Of a DNA stretch of 51,560 nucleotides, positions 8,805-17,178 are shown piece after piece. Source of the stretch: Trueperaceae bacterium (GTDB lineage Bacteria; Deinococcota; Deinococci; Deinococcales; Trueperaceae). Under the pieces are notes generated by a model. The model saw only the letters and a list, made by a program, of their open reading frames with translations, had not been told where the DNA came from and made no database searches. The position numbers and the translations under genes were made by a program. The stretch's first letter is position 1; each line of letters begins with the position of its first letter. The stretch lies in assembly GCA_011389865.1 (NCBI GenBank), contig JAABTL010000020.1:1-51560 (forward strand), given 5' to 3'.

Positions 8805-11800
8805 GTGGACCCGAGCCCCATACCCCCCGGCGATCATCGCCTGGCCCCCGCGGCCACGCGTCCGTGGGGCGCCCACGTCCTGTTGATCGCCCCCAGGGGC
8901 GATCCGCTGGAGGGGGCGTTGCGCCGGGCACGGCCGCCGCTGGCCGGCCTGCGGCGGATCGACGGCGACGGAGCGATGGTCGACGGGATGCTGCGCGGCA
9001 GCGACTGGGACGCGGCGGTCGTTGCCGTCACCGACGCGCGCACCACCGGCGACACCCTGGCGCAGCTGCAGGAGCACGACCCCCGGCTCCCCGTCCTGCT
9101 CGTCGTCGACGAGGCCGCCGCCGACGCGGTGGCGGCATGGCGGGCCTTGGGGGCTCGGCTGGTCGTGGCTCGTGACGCGACCGCGGACGTCGCGGCCGAA
9201 CTGTACACGCTGCTCCGTCGCGCGCCGGAGGCGCCGCGGCCCCCGCGGCCGTACGACGTCGAGGACGCCCAACGGCTGACCGAATCGCTCGCCGCGCTGC
9301 TGCGGGCGGCGATGGAGCCCACCCTGGAGGAGGCACTGACGCGCACCGTCGACGTCATGCGGCAGGCCGTGGGTGCGGCGTGGGCCGAGACCTGGCTGCA
9401 CGCGCCGGTGGGCAGCGGCGCGCCGGCGGGAAGCGGCGCGCCATCGCACGGCTCCGCGCCCGGCGGCATGCCGACCGCCGGCCCGTACGCCGCGGAGGAC
9501 GCCGCTCTGCGGCGCCTGAGCGAGCCGATCGCCGGCAGCGGCAGGGCGCCGGAACCCCTGCTTCGTTGGGCGCTGGACCGCGGCGTCGCCGTCGGCATCT
9601 CCGACCTGGGTCCCGCCGGTGGCGAGGTCTGGATCCATCGCCGGCGGACCCCGTCCGAGGGAGCCCGCACGGCGCGGGGACCGATCCCGGGCCTGCGGTT
9701 CCTGCGTCGGCAGCCGGCCTTCGACGCCGGGCTCCGCGCCATCCACGCGGCGCCGCTCCTCGTGGACGACGAGCCGGTCGCCATGCTGCTGTTCGGTTGG
9801 CGCGAGGCCGCGCACGAGGCCGAGGGCGCCGCCAGGGTCGACTGGCTGCTCGACTTGTGGGCACCGACGCTCGGCTGGCGCCGCCGGGCGGCGGCGGCGG
9901 CCAGCCACGCGCTGCTCGCCGACCACGCGTGGCGCGGCATGACCGACGGGGCGGCGGCCTGCGACGCGGCCGGCCGGCTCTCGCTGCGCACGCGGGCCGC
10001 CGACCGCCTCGGCTTCGGGGGGCGCGTCGGCGACGCCGCCGAAGCCTGGCGCGGCGCTTGGCGCCTGACCGACGAGGACGACCGTCCGCTCACCGCGGGC
10101 GCCGATCCCCTCTCGCGCGCCCTGGCGGGCGAACGCCTCGCGCGCGCACGCTACGTCGGTGCGTCCTCCACCGGTCGACGACGGCCGATCGCGGTCGACG
10201 CCGAACCGCTCACCGACCCGAGCGGGAAGGTCCTCGGCGCGGTGGCCCTGCTGCGCGACGCGTCCTCGGAGGACGCCGTCGCGGCGCTGTCGCAGGCCGC
10301 GAGCGAGGGGGTGTTGGCAGAGTTCAGGAACCTGCTCGACCGGGCCGCCGAACTGGCCGCGGCGCTGGGCGAGGCCGCGACCACCGGCGACCTGTGGGAA
10401 CCACTCGACGGCTTCCTCCGCACCACCACGCCCATGCGCTCCTGGCGGGTCCGCGCCCCGGACGGCAGCGAGATCGCCGCGGGCGGCGGTGCCGCGACGT
10501 CCGCGCCAGGCGGCGCCCACCTGATCACCGCGATGCGGCTAGGCGAGCGCGATCTCGGCGCGCTCGAGCTCCATGGCCCCGAGGCGACCGTCTTCGACGA
10601 GCGGCACGCGACGGCCGCCCTGACGGCGGCCAACCTGCTGGCGGTCTCGCTCGACCACGCCGCCCTGGTGGTGCGCGAGCGCGACCTGCGACGCCGGGCC
10701 GAGGAGTCCTCGCGCCAGACGCGCGCGCTGTTCGACGCGGGCCCCGCGGCGACCGCGCTGATCGCCCTCGACGACGGCGAGCTGCTCGACGTGAACGCCG
10801 CCTTCGAGCAGCTCCTCGGCCGCGCGAGCGACGAGCTGCTGGGCACCAGGATCGGCGATCTCGACGCCTGGGTGAACCCGAACGCCTGGCAAGCCCTCCA
10901 TGGCGAGGCGGCGGCGGGCCACACGGTCCGCGACCGCGAGGTCGCCCTGCGTCACCGCGACGGCGACGAACGGCGTTGCCTGTTCGCCTCCGAACACGCC
11001 GAGCACGCGGGCCGGCCAGCGCTCTTGGTGACCCTCCTCGACGTGACCGACCGGCTCCTCCGCGACGCGCAGCTGGGCCAACTCGCGACCTTCCGCGAGG
11101 CGCTGATGTCGTTCATCGAGCAGACGCTCGAGCAGGGCTTCGAGGGCTCGTTCTACCAGCGCCTGGTGGAGGCGGCGGTGCGCGCGACGCCCGGCGCCGA
11201 CGCCGGGTCGCTGTTGGTGCGCGACGAACACGACGCCTACCGCTTCGCCGCGGCCCACGGGTACGAAGGCTTCGACGACGATCCGCTGGGCGACCCGACA
11301 CGGCCCACCTACGCCGTCGCCGCCACGCTCACGGTGCCCATCCACCTCGACGGACGGCGGGTGGCCACCCTCACGATGGACGCCTTCCGAGATCCTCGCG
11401 CGTTCGACGACGCCTCGCACCAGCTCGCCGCCGCCTTCGCGGCCCAGGCGGCCACGCTGGTCAAGCGCCGGGCGCTCGAGCGCGAGCTGGAGCGCCTGGC
11501 GTACCACGATGCGCTGACCGGCCTGCCGAACCGCACGCTGCTGCGCGACCGGCTCGGCCAGGCCATCGCGCGCAGCGTGCGCAACGGACGCGGCGGTGCC
11601 GCGCTCTTCCTCGACCTCGACAACCTCAAGGTCACCAACGACGCCCTCGGCCACGCGGTGGGCGACGCGCTGCTGCGCGCCGTCTCTCAGCGACTGCGGC
11701 TGGCGGTGCGCGGCGAAGACACCGTCGCACGCATCGGCGGCGACGAGTTCGTCGTCCTGCTCCCCGAGGTTCGCGACGCGGAGGCCGTCCGGAAGGTCAC

Positions 11801-12809
11801 CGAGAAGCTGCTCTCGCATCTGCGGTCGCCGTTCGATCTCGCCGGCCACGAGGTGCACGCCACCGCCAGCGTCGGCATCGTCCTCTTCCCCGACGACTCC
11901 GCCGACGCCGACCTGCTGATCCAGCACGGCGACACGGCGATGTACCAGGCCAAGGCCCAGGGCAAGGACCGCTTCCGCTTCTTCACCCGCGACATGAACC
12001 GCGCGCTGCTCGAGCGCGCCGCCCTCGAGTCGCACCTGCGCAAGGCGCTCGAACGCGACGAACTCGGCCTGCACTACCAGCCGCGCGTGGCGCTGACCGA
12101 CGGCCGGATCACGTCGGTCGAGGCGCTCGCCCGCTGGGCGCACCCCGAGCGCGGTTGGATCCCACCGGGCGCCTTCATCCCCGTCGCAGAGGACGCCGGC
12201 CTCATCGGCGCCGTCGGCCGACACCTGCTGGACGTGGCCTGCCGCCAGGCGCGCGCCTGGATCGACGCGGGCTGCCCCACGGTGGTCGCGGTCAACCTCT
12301 CGGCCAAGCAACTGCAGGAGCGAGACGTGGTGGCGCTCGTGCAGGACGCGCTGGAGCGGAGCGGCCTGGAGGGCCGCTGGCTCGAGCTCGAGTTGACCGA
12401 GTCCGCCGTCATGCGCAACGTCGAGGAGAACGTGGCCAAACTCGTCGCGCTGCGTCAGCTCGGGGTGCAGGTGTCGATCGACGACTTCGGCACCGCCTAC
12501 TCGTCGCTGAACTACCTCAAGCGGCTGCCCGCGTCGGCCCTGAAGATCGACCGCTCCTTCGTCGTCGACCTGGGTGACGACCCCGACGCCGCGCCGCACG
12601 ACGCCGGCATCGTGCGGACGGTCGTGGTCCTGGCGCACACCCTCGGCATGGAGGCGATCGCCGAAGGGATCGAGACGCCGGCCCAGCTCGCCTTCCTGCG
12701 CGCGCTGGGCTGCGAGCAGGGCCAGGGGTACCTGTTCGCCCGGCCGTGCTCTGCCGACGAGATCACGCCGCTGCTGCAGCACGGGCGCATCGACCTGCTC
12801 GCGGAGTGA
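8805..12809 (+). CDS. Multidomain c-di-GMP signalling protein (REC-like, GAF, PAS, GAF, GGDEF, EAL)
   Basis: 1334 residues from GTG 8805. Order: a degenerate receiver-like fold at about 20-140, a GAF-like region about 155-350, another sensory segment, PAS near 640-760 (LFDAGPAATALIALDDG), GAF near 770-890, GGDEF about 895-1060 and EAL about 1075-1334. The cyclase motif IGGDEF (near 976) is intact, with an inhibitory RxxD (RGED) five residues before it. The phosphodiesterase keeps EALAR, NLSAKQL, ELTES, DDFGTAYSS, LKIDRSF and AEGIET. Both activities therefore look possible, with product feedback. No membrane segment is seen, so it is probably cytosolic. Low-complexity GSGAPAGSGAP lies around residue 200 as a linker. 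The start was chosen from the upstream TACGAT box; the same frame is open for 30 more codons upstream without a good ribosome site. Confidence 0.9.
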   Translation: MDPSPIPPGDHRLAPAATRPWGAHVLLIAPRGDPLEGALRRARPPLAGLRRIDGDGAMVDGMLRGSDWDAAVVAVTDARTTGDTLAQLQEHDPRLPVLLVVDEAAADAVAAWRALGARLVVARDATADVAAELYTLLRRAPEAPRPPRPYDVEDAQRLTESLAALLRAAMEPTLEEALTRTVDVMRQAVGAAWAETWLHAPVGSGAPAGSGAPSHGSAPGGMPTAGPYAAEDAALRRLSEPIAGSGRAPEPLLRWALDRGVAVGISDLGPAGGEVWIHRRRTPSEGARTARGPIPGLRFLRRQPAFDAGLRAIHAAPLLVDDEPVAMLLFGWREAAHEAEGAARVDWLLDLWAPTLGWRRRAAAAASHALLADHAWRGMTDGAAACDAAGRLSLRTRAADRLGFGGRVGDAAEAWRGAWRLTDEDDRPLTAGADPLSRALAGERLARARYVGASSTGRRRPIAVDAEPLTDPSGKVLGAVALLRDASSEDAVAALSQAASEGVLAEFRNLLDRAAELAAALGEAATTGDLWEPLDGFLRTTTPMRSWRVRAPDGSEIAAGGGAATSAPGGAHLITAMRLGERDLGALELHGPEATVFDERHATAALTAANLLAVSLDHAALVVRERDLRRRAEESSRQTRALFDAGPAATALIALDDGELLDVNAAFEQLLGRASDELLGTRIGDLDAWVNPNAWQALHGEAAAGHTVRDREVALRHRDGDERRCLFASEHAEHAGRPALLVTLLDVTDRLLRDAQLGQLATFREALMSFIEQTLEQGFEGSFYQRLVEAAVRATPGADAGSLLVRDEHDAYRFAAAHGYEGFDDDPLGDPTRPTYAVAATLTVPIHLDGRRVATLTMDAFRDPRAFDDASHQLAAAFAAQAATLVKRRALERELERLAYHDALTGLPNRTLLRDRLGQAIARSVRNGRGGAALFLDLDNLKVTNDALGHAVGDALLRAVSQRLRLAVRGEDTVARIGGDEFVVLLPEVRDAEAVRKVTEKLLSHLRSPFDLAGHEVHATASVGIVLFPDDSADADLLIQHGDTAMYQAKAQGKDRFRFFTRDMNRALLERAALESHLRKALERDELGLHYQPRVALTDGRITSVEALARWAHPERGWIPPGAFIPVAEDAGLIGAVGRHLLDVACRQARAWIDAGCPTVVAVNLSAKQLQERDVVALVQDALERSGLEGRWLELELTESAVMRNVEENVAKLVALRQLGVQVSIDDFGTAYSSLNYLKRLPASALKIDRSFVVDLGDDPDAAPHDAGIVRTVVVLAHTLGMEAIAEGIETPAQLAFLRALGCEQGQGYLFARPCSADEITPLLQHGRIDLLAE

Positions 12810-12905
12810 GCGGGCGAAGCGCGCGACGGGCCGACCGCGCCGCGCCGCCGCCCGACGTCGCGGACGACCTCGCTCCGCGGCGCCGCCGCGGGCGATGATG
12901 GCGCC

Positions 12906-13694
12906 ATGGACCTGGGACTGCAAGGAAAGCGCGCGCTCGTCACGGCCGCCAGCGGCGGCCTGGGCTACGCGGTCGCCGAGGCGCTCGCCGCCGAGGGCGC
13001 CCGCGTGGCCCTCTGCTCGCGCGACGCAGGACGCGCCGCGGCCGCGGCCGAACGCATCGCCGCCAGCACCGGCGGCGACGTGCACGCCATCGAGGCGGAC
13101 GTCGCCGACCCCGCCTCGCTCGAGGCGCTGTTCGAGGCGGCGCTACGCGCCCTCGGCGGCCTCGACGTGCTCGTCAACAACGCGGGCGGCCCGCCGCCCG
13201 GCGGCTTCCTCGACCTGGACGAAACGCAGTGGGCGCGGGGCTTCGAGCTGACGCTGATGAGCGCCGTCCGCGGCATCCGCCTGGCGCTGCCGTCGTTCGC
13301 GGCCGCCGGCGGCGGCCGCGTCCTGACGATCATGTCGTCGTCGGTGAAACAGGCGCTCCCGAACCTGTTGCTCTCGAACGTCTACCGCCCGGCCCTCGTG
13401 GGGCTGACCAAGTCGCTGGCGATCGAGTTGGGTCCCAGGAACGTACAGGTCGTCGGTATCGCGCCGGGCCGCATCGCCACCCAGCGCACCGACGAACTCG
13501 ACCGCGCGGCCGCGGCCCGCTCGGGCCGCAGCTTCGACGCGGTGCGGGCCGACTCACTCGCCACCATGCCCGCGGGGCGACTCGGCCACCCCGCCGAGTT
13601 CGGTCGGGTGGGTGCGTTCCTCTGCTCTTCCGCCGCTGCCTACGTCAGCGGCTCGGTGGTGCTGGTCGACGGCGGCTCGATCCGGGCGCTCTGA
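12906..13694 (+). CDS. SDR-family protein with altered catalytic residues (BKR-like)
   Basis: 262 residues with a Rossmann fold: cofactor motif TAASGGLG near residues 18-25, NNAGG near 94, and a C-terminal SGSVVLVDGG that closely fits 3-oxoacyl-ACP reductase-like SDRs. The active-site segment reads SNVYRPALVGLTKSLA. Aligned on ALVGLTKSLA, the usual Tyr is Ser157 and the usual Lys is Arg161. A known SDR subgroup resembling ketoacyl reductases also departs from the canonical tetrad, so this is probably that subgroup and not a sequencing error. Substrate unknown. The hexamer GATGAT ends 6 bases before the ATG, a poor match to the TANNNT pattern. Its stop is 15 bp from the convergent membrane protein gene. 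Confidence 0.85.
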   Translation: MDLGLQGKRALVTAASGGLGYAVAEALAAEGARVALCSRDAGRAAAAAERIAASTGGDVHAIEADVADPASLEALFEAALRALGGLDVLVNNAGGPPPGGFLDLDETQWARGFELTLMSAVRGIRLALPSFAAAGGGRVLTIMSSSVKQALPNLLLSNVYRPALVGLTKSLAIELGPRNVQVVGIAPGRIATQRTDELDRAAAARSGRSFDAVRADSLATMPAGRLGHPAEFGRVGAFLCSSAAAYVSGSVVLVDGGSIRAL

Positions 13695-13709
13695 CCCGGG
13701 CGAGCTGCG

Positions 13710-14624
13710 TCAGCGCACGCGCTGGACCGTCACCGCCCCCACGCCGCCCTGCACCGTCAGCTCGATGCGGTCGCCGGGCGCCGCGGTCGTGTAACCGGGC
13801 GTCGTGTAGACGTCGCCGTCGCGCGAGAACGTCCCGGCGACGTTGACCCGGCCGAGGCCGCTGCGCACGGTGACGCGCGCCTCGACCGCCTCCGGGATGC
13901 GGACCGTGGTGGCGCCCACGCCGAGATCGAACACGCCGGCGTACCCGCCGCGCTCGGGGAGCGTGACGCTGGTCTCGCCGACGCCGGCGGCGTAGGAGAG
14001 GTCGGAGACGGTCGCCGGCCGCAGGTCGAGCGTGTTGCGCCCGACCCCGGCGTGCACGCGCAGGTCGAGCGGCACGGCGCTGCTCAGCGACAGCGACCAG
14101 CTGCGACCGCCGCTGGGGCCGACCGAGACGGAGCCCGACGCCCGTGAGGCGATCTCGAGGCGCGCGACGTCGCCGGACCGCGTCAGCCGCTGCGAGATCG
14201 TCTCGCCGCGTCCCGTGTCGATCGTCCCGCTCGCCAAACTGCCGGCCGGCGCGGCCGCGTCGATCGTCACGTCCCCGACGCCGAGCCTCAGGGTCACCTC
14301 GCCGGCCCGCGCCCCTTCGAGCGCGTGGTCGACCTCGACGCGCTCGCCCGTGCCGCCGACGCCGGTGAAGGCCCACACCACGGCGACGATCACGGCGACG
14401 ACGATGACCTGCAGCCGGTAGCGCCCGCCGGTGAGCAGGTCGGCGCCGACGGCGATCAGTGCCACCGGCCACACCGACAGCAGCCGGCCGAACAGACCGA
14501 TGCTCAGCCAGCCGAAGTTCGACGCGAGCAGCAGGGCCCCGGCGATGATCAGCAGGTAGGGCCAGAACGGCCGTGTGCGCGTCGCTTCCGGGGCCGAAGG
14601 ACCTGGGGGCAGGGGCGTGGACAT
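13710..14624 (-). CDS. Membrane-anchored LiaF/toastrack-type protein
   Basis: 304 residues. After a proline-rich N terminus come two to four transmembrane segments (PYLLIIAGALLLASNFGWL, VWPVALIAVGADLL, LQVIVVAVIVAVVWAF), as in LiaI/LiaF-type envelope stress proteins. From about residue 105 on the protein is beta-rich with repeated G-V-G-D/E-x-x-v patterns (LRLGVGDVTIDA, AAGVGETSVTLP, LGVGATTVRIP, SGLGRVNVAG, GGVGAVTV). This fits an adhesin-like or toastrack domain exposed outside the membrane. The function is probably envelope stress sensing or scaffolding. Ribosome site AAGGAGGT lies 6 bases before the ATG. It is transcribed divergently from the GIN-domain gene. Confidence 0.8.
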   Translation of the reverse strand: MSTPLPPGPSAPEATRTRPFWPYLLIIAGALLLASNFGWLSIGLFGRLLSVWPVALIAVGADLLTGGRYRLQVIVVAVIVAVVWAFTGVGGTGERVEVDHALEGARAGEVTLRLGVGDVTIDAAAPAGSLASGTIDTGRGETISQRLTRSGDVARLEIASRASGSVSVGPSGGRSWSLSLSSAVPLDLRVHAGVGRNTLDLRPATVSDLSYAAGVGETSVTLPERGGYAGVFDLGVGATTVRIPEAVEARVTVRSGLGRVNVAGTFSRDGDVYTTPGYTTAAPGDRIELTVQGGVGAVTVQRVR

Positions 14625-14646
14625 CGTGGACCTCCTTGCGAACGCT

Positions 14647-14700
14647 CATCGTAGCGCCCGAGCCGGCCTACGACCAGGGACGGCCGCGGGCGCTACGATG
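14647..14700. promoter_or_regulatory. Mirror-image divergent promoters (14-bp perfect inverted repeat)
   Basis: CATCGTAGCGCCCG at 14647-14660 and CGGGCGCTACGATG at 14687-14700 are exact reverse complements separated by 26 bp. Each arm contains TACGAT reading outward, toward the LiaF-like gene (minus) and the GIN-domain gene (plus). The two genes thus have the same -10 with the same flanks, so they may be co-regulated or share an operator. Confidence 0.6.
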
Positions 14701-14724
14701 GCTGGGTAGCGAGAGGAGGCCACG

Positions 14725-15396
14725 ATGCCCGAACCCCTGACCGTCCGCGAGCGGCGCGAGGTGGTGCCCTTCCGTGCGGTGGAGCTGCGCTACTTCGGTC
14801 AGCTTCACCTGCACCAGGGCGCCGAGACCGGACTCGAGATCGAGGGCGACCCCGACGTGCTGGCCAAGGTCCACACGCGCGTCGACGGCGGCACGCTGAT
14901 CCTGGAGATCGGCGAGACCTGGCTCGAACGGCTCACCTCCGGGGTGCTGCTCGTCGCCCACCGGCCGCTGCACTACCACGTCACCACGCCCGACCTGGAG
15001 CGCATCGCCGTCAGTGGCACCGGCAAGGTCGACACCACCGCGATGCGCAGCGAGCGCCTCGAGATCAACGCCTCGGGCACGGCCGACATGCGGCTCGCGG
15101 GTCTCGACTGCGACGAGCTGGCGGCCACCATCAGCGGGCGCGGCAGCTTCGAGCTCGGCGGCCGTGCCGACCGGCTCCACGTACGCGTGTCCGGCTCGGG
15201 CGACATCGACGCCGCCGAACTGGTGGCCGCGGAGGCCGAGGTCCGCATCAGTGGCCAGGGCAACGCCACCTTGCGCGTGCGCGAGAAGCTCGACGTTCGC
15301 GTCAGCGGCGTCGGCGAGGTGCGCTACCACGGCGCCCCCACGGTGACGCAGCGGATCAGCGGGGCCGGGTCGGTCAAGCAGCTCACCCCCGGCTGA
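14725..15396 (+). CDS. GIN-domain (DUF2807) head protein without a signal peptide
   Basis: 223 residues of nearly pure beta-helix-like repeats with the DUF2807/GIN pattern: VSGTGKVDTT, ASGTADMRLAG, ISGRGSFELGG, VSGSGDIDAAE, ISGQGNATL, VSGVGEVRYHG, ISGAGSV. Most family members are secreted or anchored, but this one starts MPEPLTVRERREVV with no hydrophobic segment. A good site (GAGAGGAGG, 14710-14718) precedes the ATG at 14725, and an upstream extension is blocked by the promoter region. It pairs with the divergent LiaF-like gene, which carries a similar beta-rich domain. Function unknown; possibly a cytosolic member or a non-classical surface protein. Confidence 0.75.
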   Translation: MPEPLTVRERREVVPFRAVELRYFGQLHLHQGAETGLEIEGDPDVLAKVHTRVDGGTLILEIGETWLERLTSGVLLVAHRPLHYHVTTPDLERIAVSGTGKVDTTAMRSERLEINASGTADMRLAGLDCDELAATISGRGSFELGGRADRLHVRVSGSGDIDAAELVAAEAEVRISGQGNATLRVREKLDVRVSGVGEVRYHGAPTVTQRISGAGSVKQLTPG

Positions 15397-15398
15397 CC

Positions 15399-15462
15399 CC
15401 CTCGCGCGCAGCCGAGGGACCCTCGCGCGCAGCCGAGGGACCCCCTCGCGCGCAGCCGAGGG
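15399..15462. repeat. Three tandem copies of a short hairpin between convergent genes
   Basis: CCCTCG(CGCGCAGC)CGAGGG occurs at 15399-15418, 15420-15439 and 15443-15462, all three identical. Each copy is a 6-bp stem with an 8-base loop. The array fills the whole gap between the GIN gene stop (15396) and the pyruvate-kinase-like gene stop (15467), so it probably serves as a bidirectional terminator. Confidence 0.75.
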
Positions 15463-15466
15463 ACCC

Positions 15467-16969
15467 TCAACCCTCGCTGGCCCAGGCGCGCAGCGCGCCC
15501 AGCCGCGGCGTCTTCTTGTTCTGGTGCCGGTGCATCCGACGCAGGACGTCCGCGAGGCTGCGGACCGCCTCCTCCGCGTAGGGGCCCTTGTTGAGCATCA
15601 CGCACTCGGCGCGCTCGCCCATCGCGGCGTCGGTGACCTCGGCGCGCGTCGGCACGCCGCGCTTGGCCATCGCCTCGAGCACCTGCGTGGCCCAGATCAC
15701 CGGCACGTGGGCCGCCTCGCACAGCCACAGCAGCTCCTCCTGCACTTCCGCCAGCCGCTCGAAGCCCAGCTCCACCCCCAGGTCGCCGCGCGCGATCATC
15801 ACCGCCGTCGGGCCGCGCCGCAGGGCGTGCACGATCAGCGACGGTAGCGCGCGCACCGCCAGGCGCGTCTCCACCTTGAGCACCAGCGCCGGCGGTGGTC
15901 CCTCCCGCAACGCGGCGATGGCGTCGTGCAGGGCGTCGATCTCGCCGGGTCGCTGCACGAACGAGAAGCCGATGGCGTCGGCGATGCCGAGCGCGTGGGG
16001 CAACGCGGCGAGGTCCTCGGCGGTCGGCACCGGCAGGTCGATCTCGGTCTCGGGGAAGTTGACGCCCTTCTCCAGGCGCAGTCGCTGGCCCTTGCGGCCG
16101 ACGTGTTCGACCACGACGCGGACCGCCGTGCCGACCGGCGTGCCGTCGGCCTCGGCGGTCGCCAACTCGACGACGTGGCCGCCGATCTTGCCGTCGTCGA
16201 ACCACACCTCCTGGCCGAGACCCACCTGCTCCAGGATGGCCGGCAGCGTCACCTCGACGCGCGGCAGCGTGTCCGGCGAGCCGGCCCGGCTGCCCGGCGG
16301 CACCAGCCAGAAGGCGTCGCCCAGCTGCTGGCGCGCCTCCGGGACGCCGGCCGCGATGCGCATCTTGGGGCCGGCGAGGTCGACCTCGACGGCGACGTGC
16401 CGCCCCAGGTCGGCCGCCGCGGCCCGCACGTGGGCCGCCATCGCTTCCCAGTCGTCGGGCGTGTCGTGGGCGGTGTTGATGCGCACGGCGTCCGCGCCGG
16501 CGGCCACCAACCTTCGGGCGACGTCGGGGTCCTGGGCGGCGTTCGACGGCAGCGTCGCCAGCACCCGCACCCGGCGGTCGGGCGGCGGCGGGCCGAAGAC
16601 GCCGCGGGCGCGGCGCTCGATCAGGCCGTCGCCGGCACGCAGCGCCTCGGCGGTCGGCGGCGGCGGGCCGTCGCCCCGACCGGCCAGGGCCGCCAGCGCC
16701 GACCCGACCGCGTCGAGCTGCGGGCCCACGCGGGCCTCGGCGCGGCCGAGCGACGACAGGCCGAGGAGGATGAGGTCCTGCTGTAGGTCGTGGAGATCGT
16801 AGCGCCGCAACGCCAGGTAGCGCACCAGGTTGGCCGCGCTCGCGCGGACCTCCGGGTCGGACCCCGCCAGGGGCCAGCCGGGGAACGCCGTGCGCACCTG
16901 GCGCTCGACGTCCTCGCGCAGCGCCAGCACCCTGTCGAGCAGGGCGGATGGATCCGGGGCAGCGGCCAT
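15467..16969 (-). CDS. Pyruvate-kinase-like protein with N-terminal extension, lacking the C-terminal domain
   Basis: 500 residues from ATG 16969, which is preceded by AGGAGG at 5 bases. Residues 1-120 are an alpha-helical extension (MAAAPDPSALLDRVLALRED...) absent from ordinary pyruvate kinase. Then comes a barrel with VLATLPSNAAQDPDVARRL, EVDLAGPKMRI, a B-domain piece WFDDGKIGG, FSFVQRPGEID, LKVETRLAV, MIARGDLGVELG and WATQVLEAMAKRGVPTRAEV. The usual NFSHG segment reads INTAHD and the canonical DTKGPEIRT is changed to DLAGPKMRI. The protein ends at MLNKGPYAEEAV plus about 40 residues, so the allosteric C domain is missing. It belongs to the pyruvate kinase superfamily, but PEP-to-pyruvate activity is uncertain. 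Confidence 0.8.
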   Translation of the reverse strand: MAAAPDPSALLDRVLALREDVERQVRTAFPGWPLAGSDPEVRASAANLVRYLALRRYDLHDLQQDLILLGLSSLGRAEARVGPQLDAVGSALAALAGRGDGPPPPTAEALRAGDGLIERRARGVFGPPPPDRRVRVLATLPSNAAQDPDVARRLVAAGADAVRINTAHDTPDDWEAMAAHVRAAAADLGRHVAVEVDLAGPKMRIAAGVPEARQQLGDAFWLVPPGSRAGSPDTLPRVEVTLPAILEQVGLGQEVWFDDGKIGGHVVELATAEADGTPVGTAVRVVVEHVGRKGQRLRLEKGVNFPETEIDLPVPTAEDLAALPHALGIADAIGFSFVQRPGEIDALHDAIAALREGPPPALVLKVETRLAVRALPSLIVHALRRGPTAVMIARGDLGVELGFERLAEVQEELLWLCEAAHVPVIWATQVLEAMAKRGVPTRAEVTDAAMGERAECVMLNKGPYAEEAVRSLADVLRRMHRHQNKKTPRLGALRAWASEG

Positions 16970-17035
16970 GGGCCCTCCTGGGGTCGACCCTCGAGCTTCC
17001 ATTGGTAGCACGCCGGCGTCAGGGCGGCGTCAGAC

Positions 17036-17118
17036 CGGCCCGCCGCCGCGCACGCCGCGGCCGCCGCCGCGCGTGCCACGGCCGCTGCCGCGGACACCGC
17101 GGCCGCTGCCGCGGACAC
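17036..17118. repeat. 21-bp period GC-rich minisatellite
   Basis: CGGCCGCTGCCGCGGACAC occurs at 17079-17097 and again at 17100-17118, with more degenerate copies before it from about 17036. The stretch lies between the starts of the pyruvate-kinase-like gene and the SDR-Rrf2 pair. I see no gene in it. Confidence 0.6.
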
Positions 17119-17166
17119 GGTCGTGGCCGTCCTGGTGCGGGGTCCAGCGTCCCGCAACACCCGTGC

Positions 17167-17172
17167 TAGCGT
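17167..17172 (+). promoter_or_regulatory. -10 box TAGCGT for the SDR-Rrf2 pair
   Basis: TAGCGT is followed by exactly 6 bases and the ATG at 17179, with no Shine-Dalgarno sequence: a leaderless arrangement. Possible target of the downstream Rrf2 regulator. Confidence 0.55.
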
Positions 17173-17178
17173 GGCCGC

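Noticed and set aside
15399-15462. Triple hairpin considered as an attachment site or IS end
   Set aside because: No integrase or transposase lies near and no target duplication is visible; its place between convergent stops fits termination better.
17036-17118. GC-rich repeats considered as a CRISPR-like array
   Set aside because: Units are adjacent and degenerate with a 21-bp period, with no unique spacers and no cas genes.
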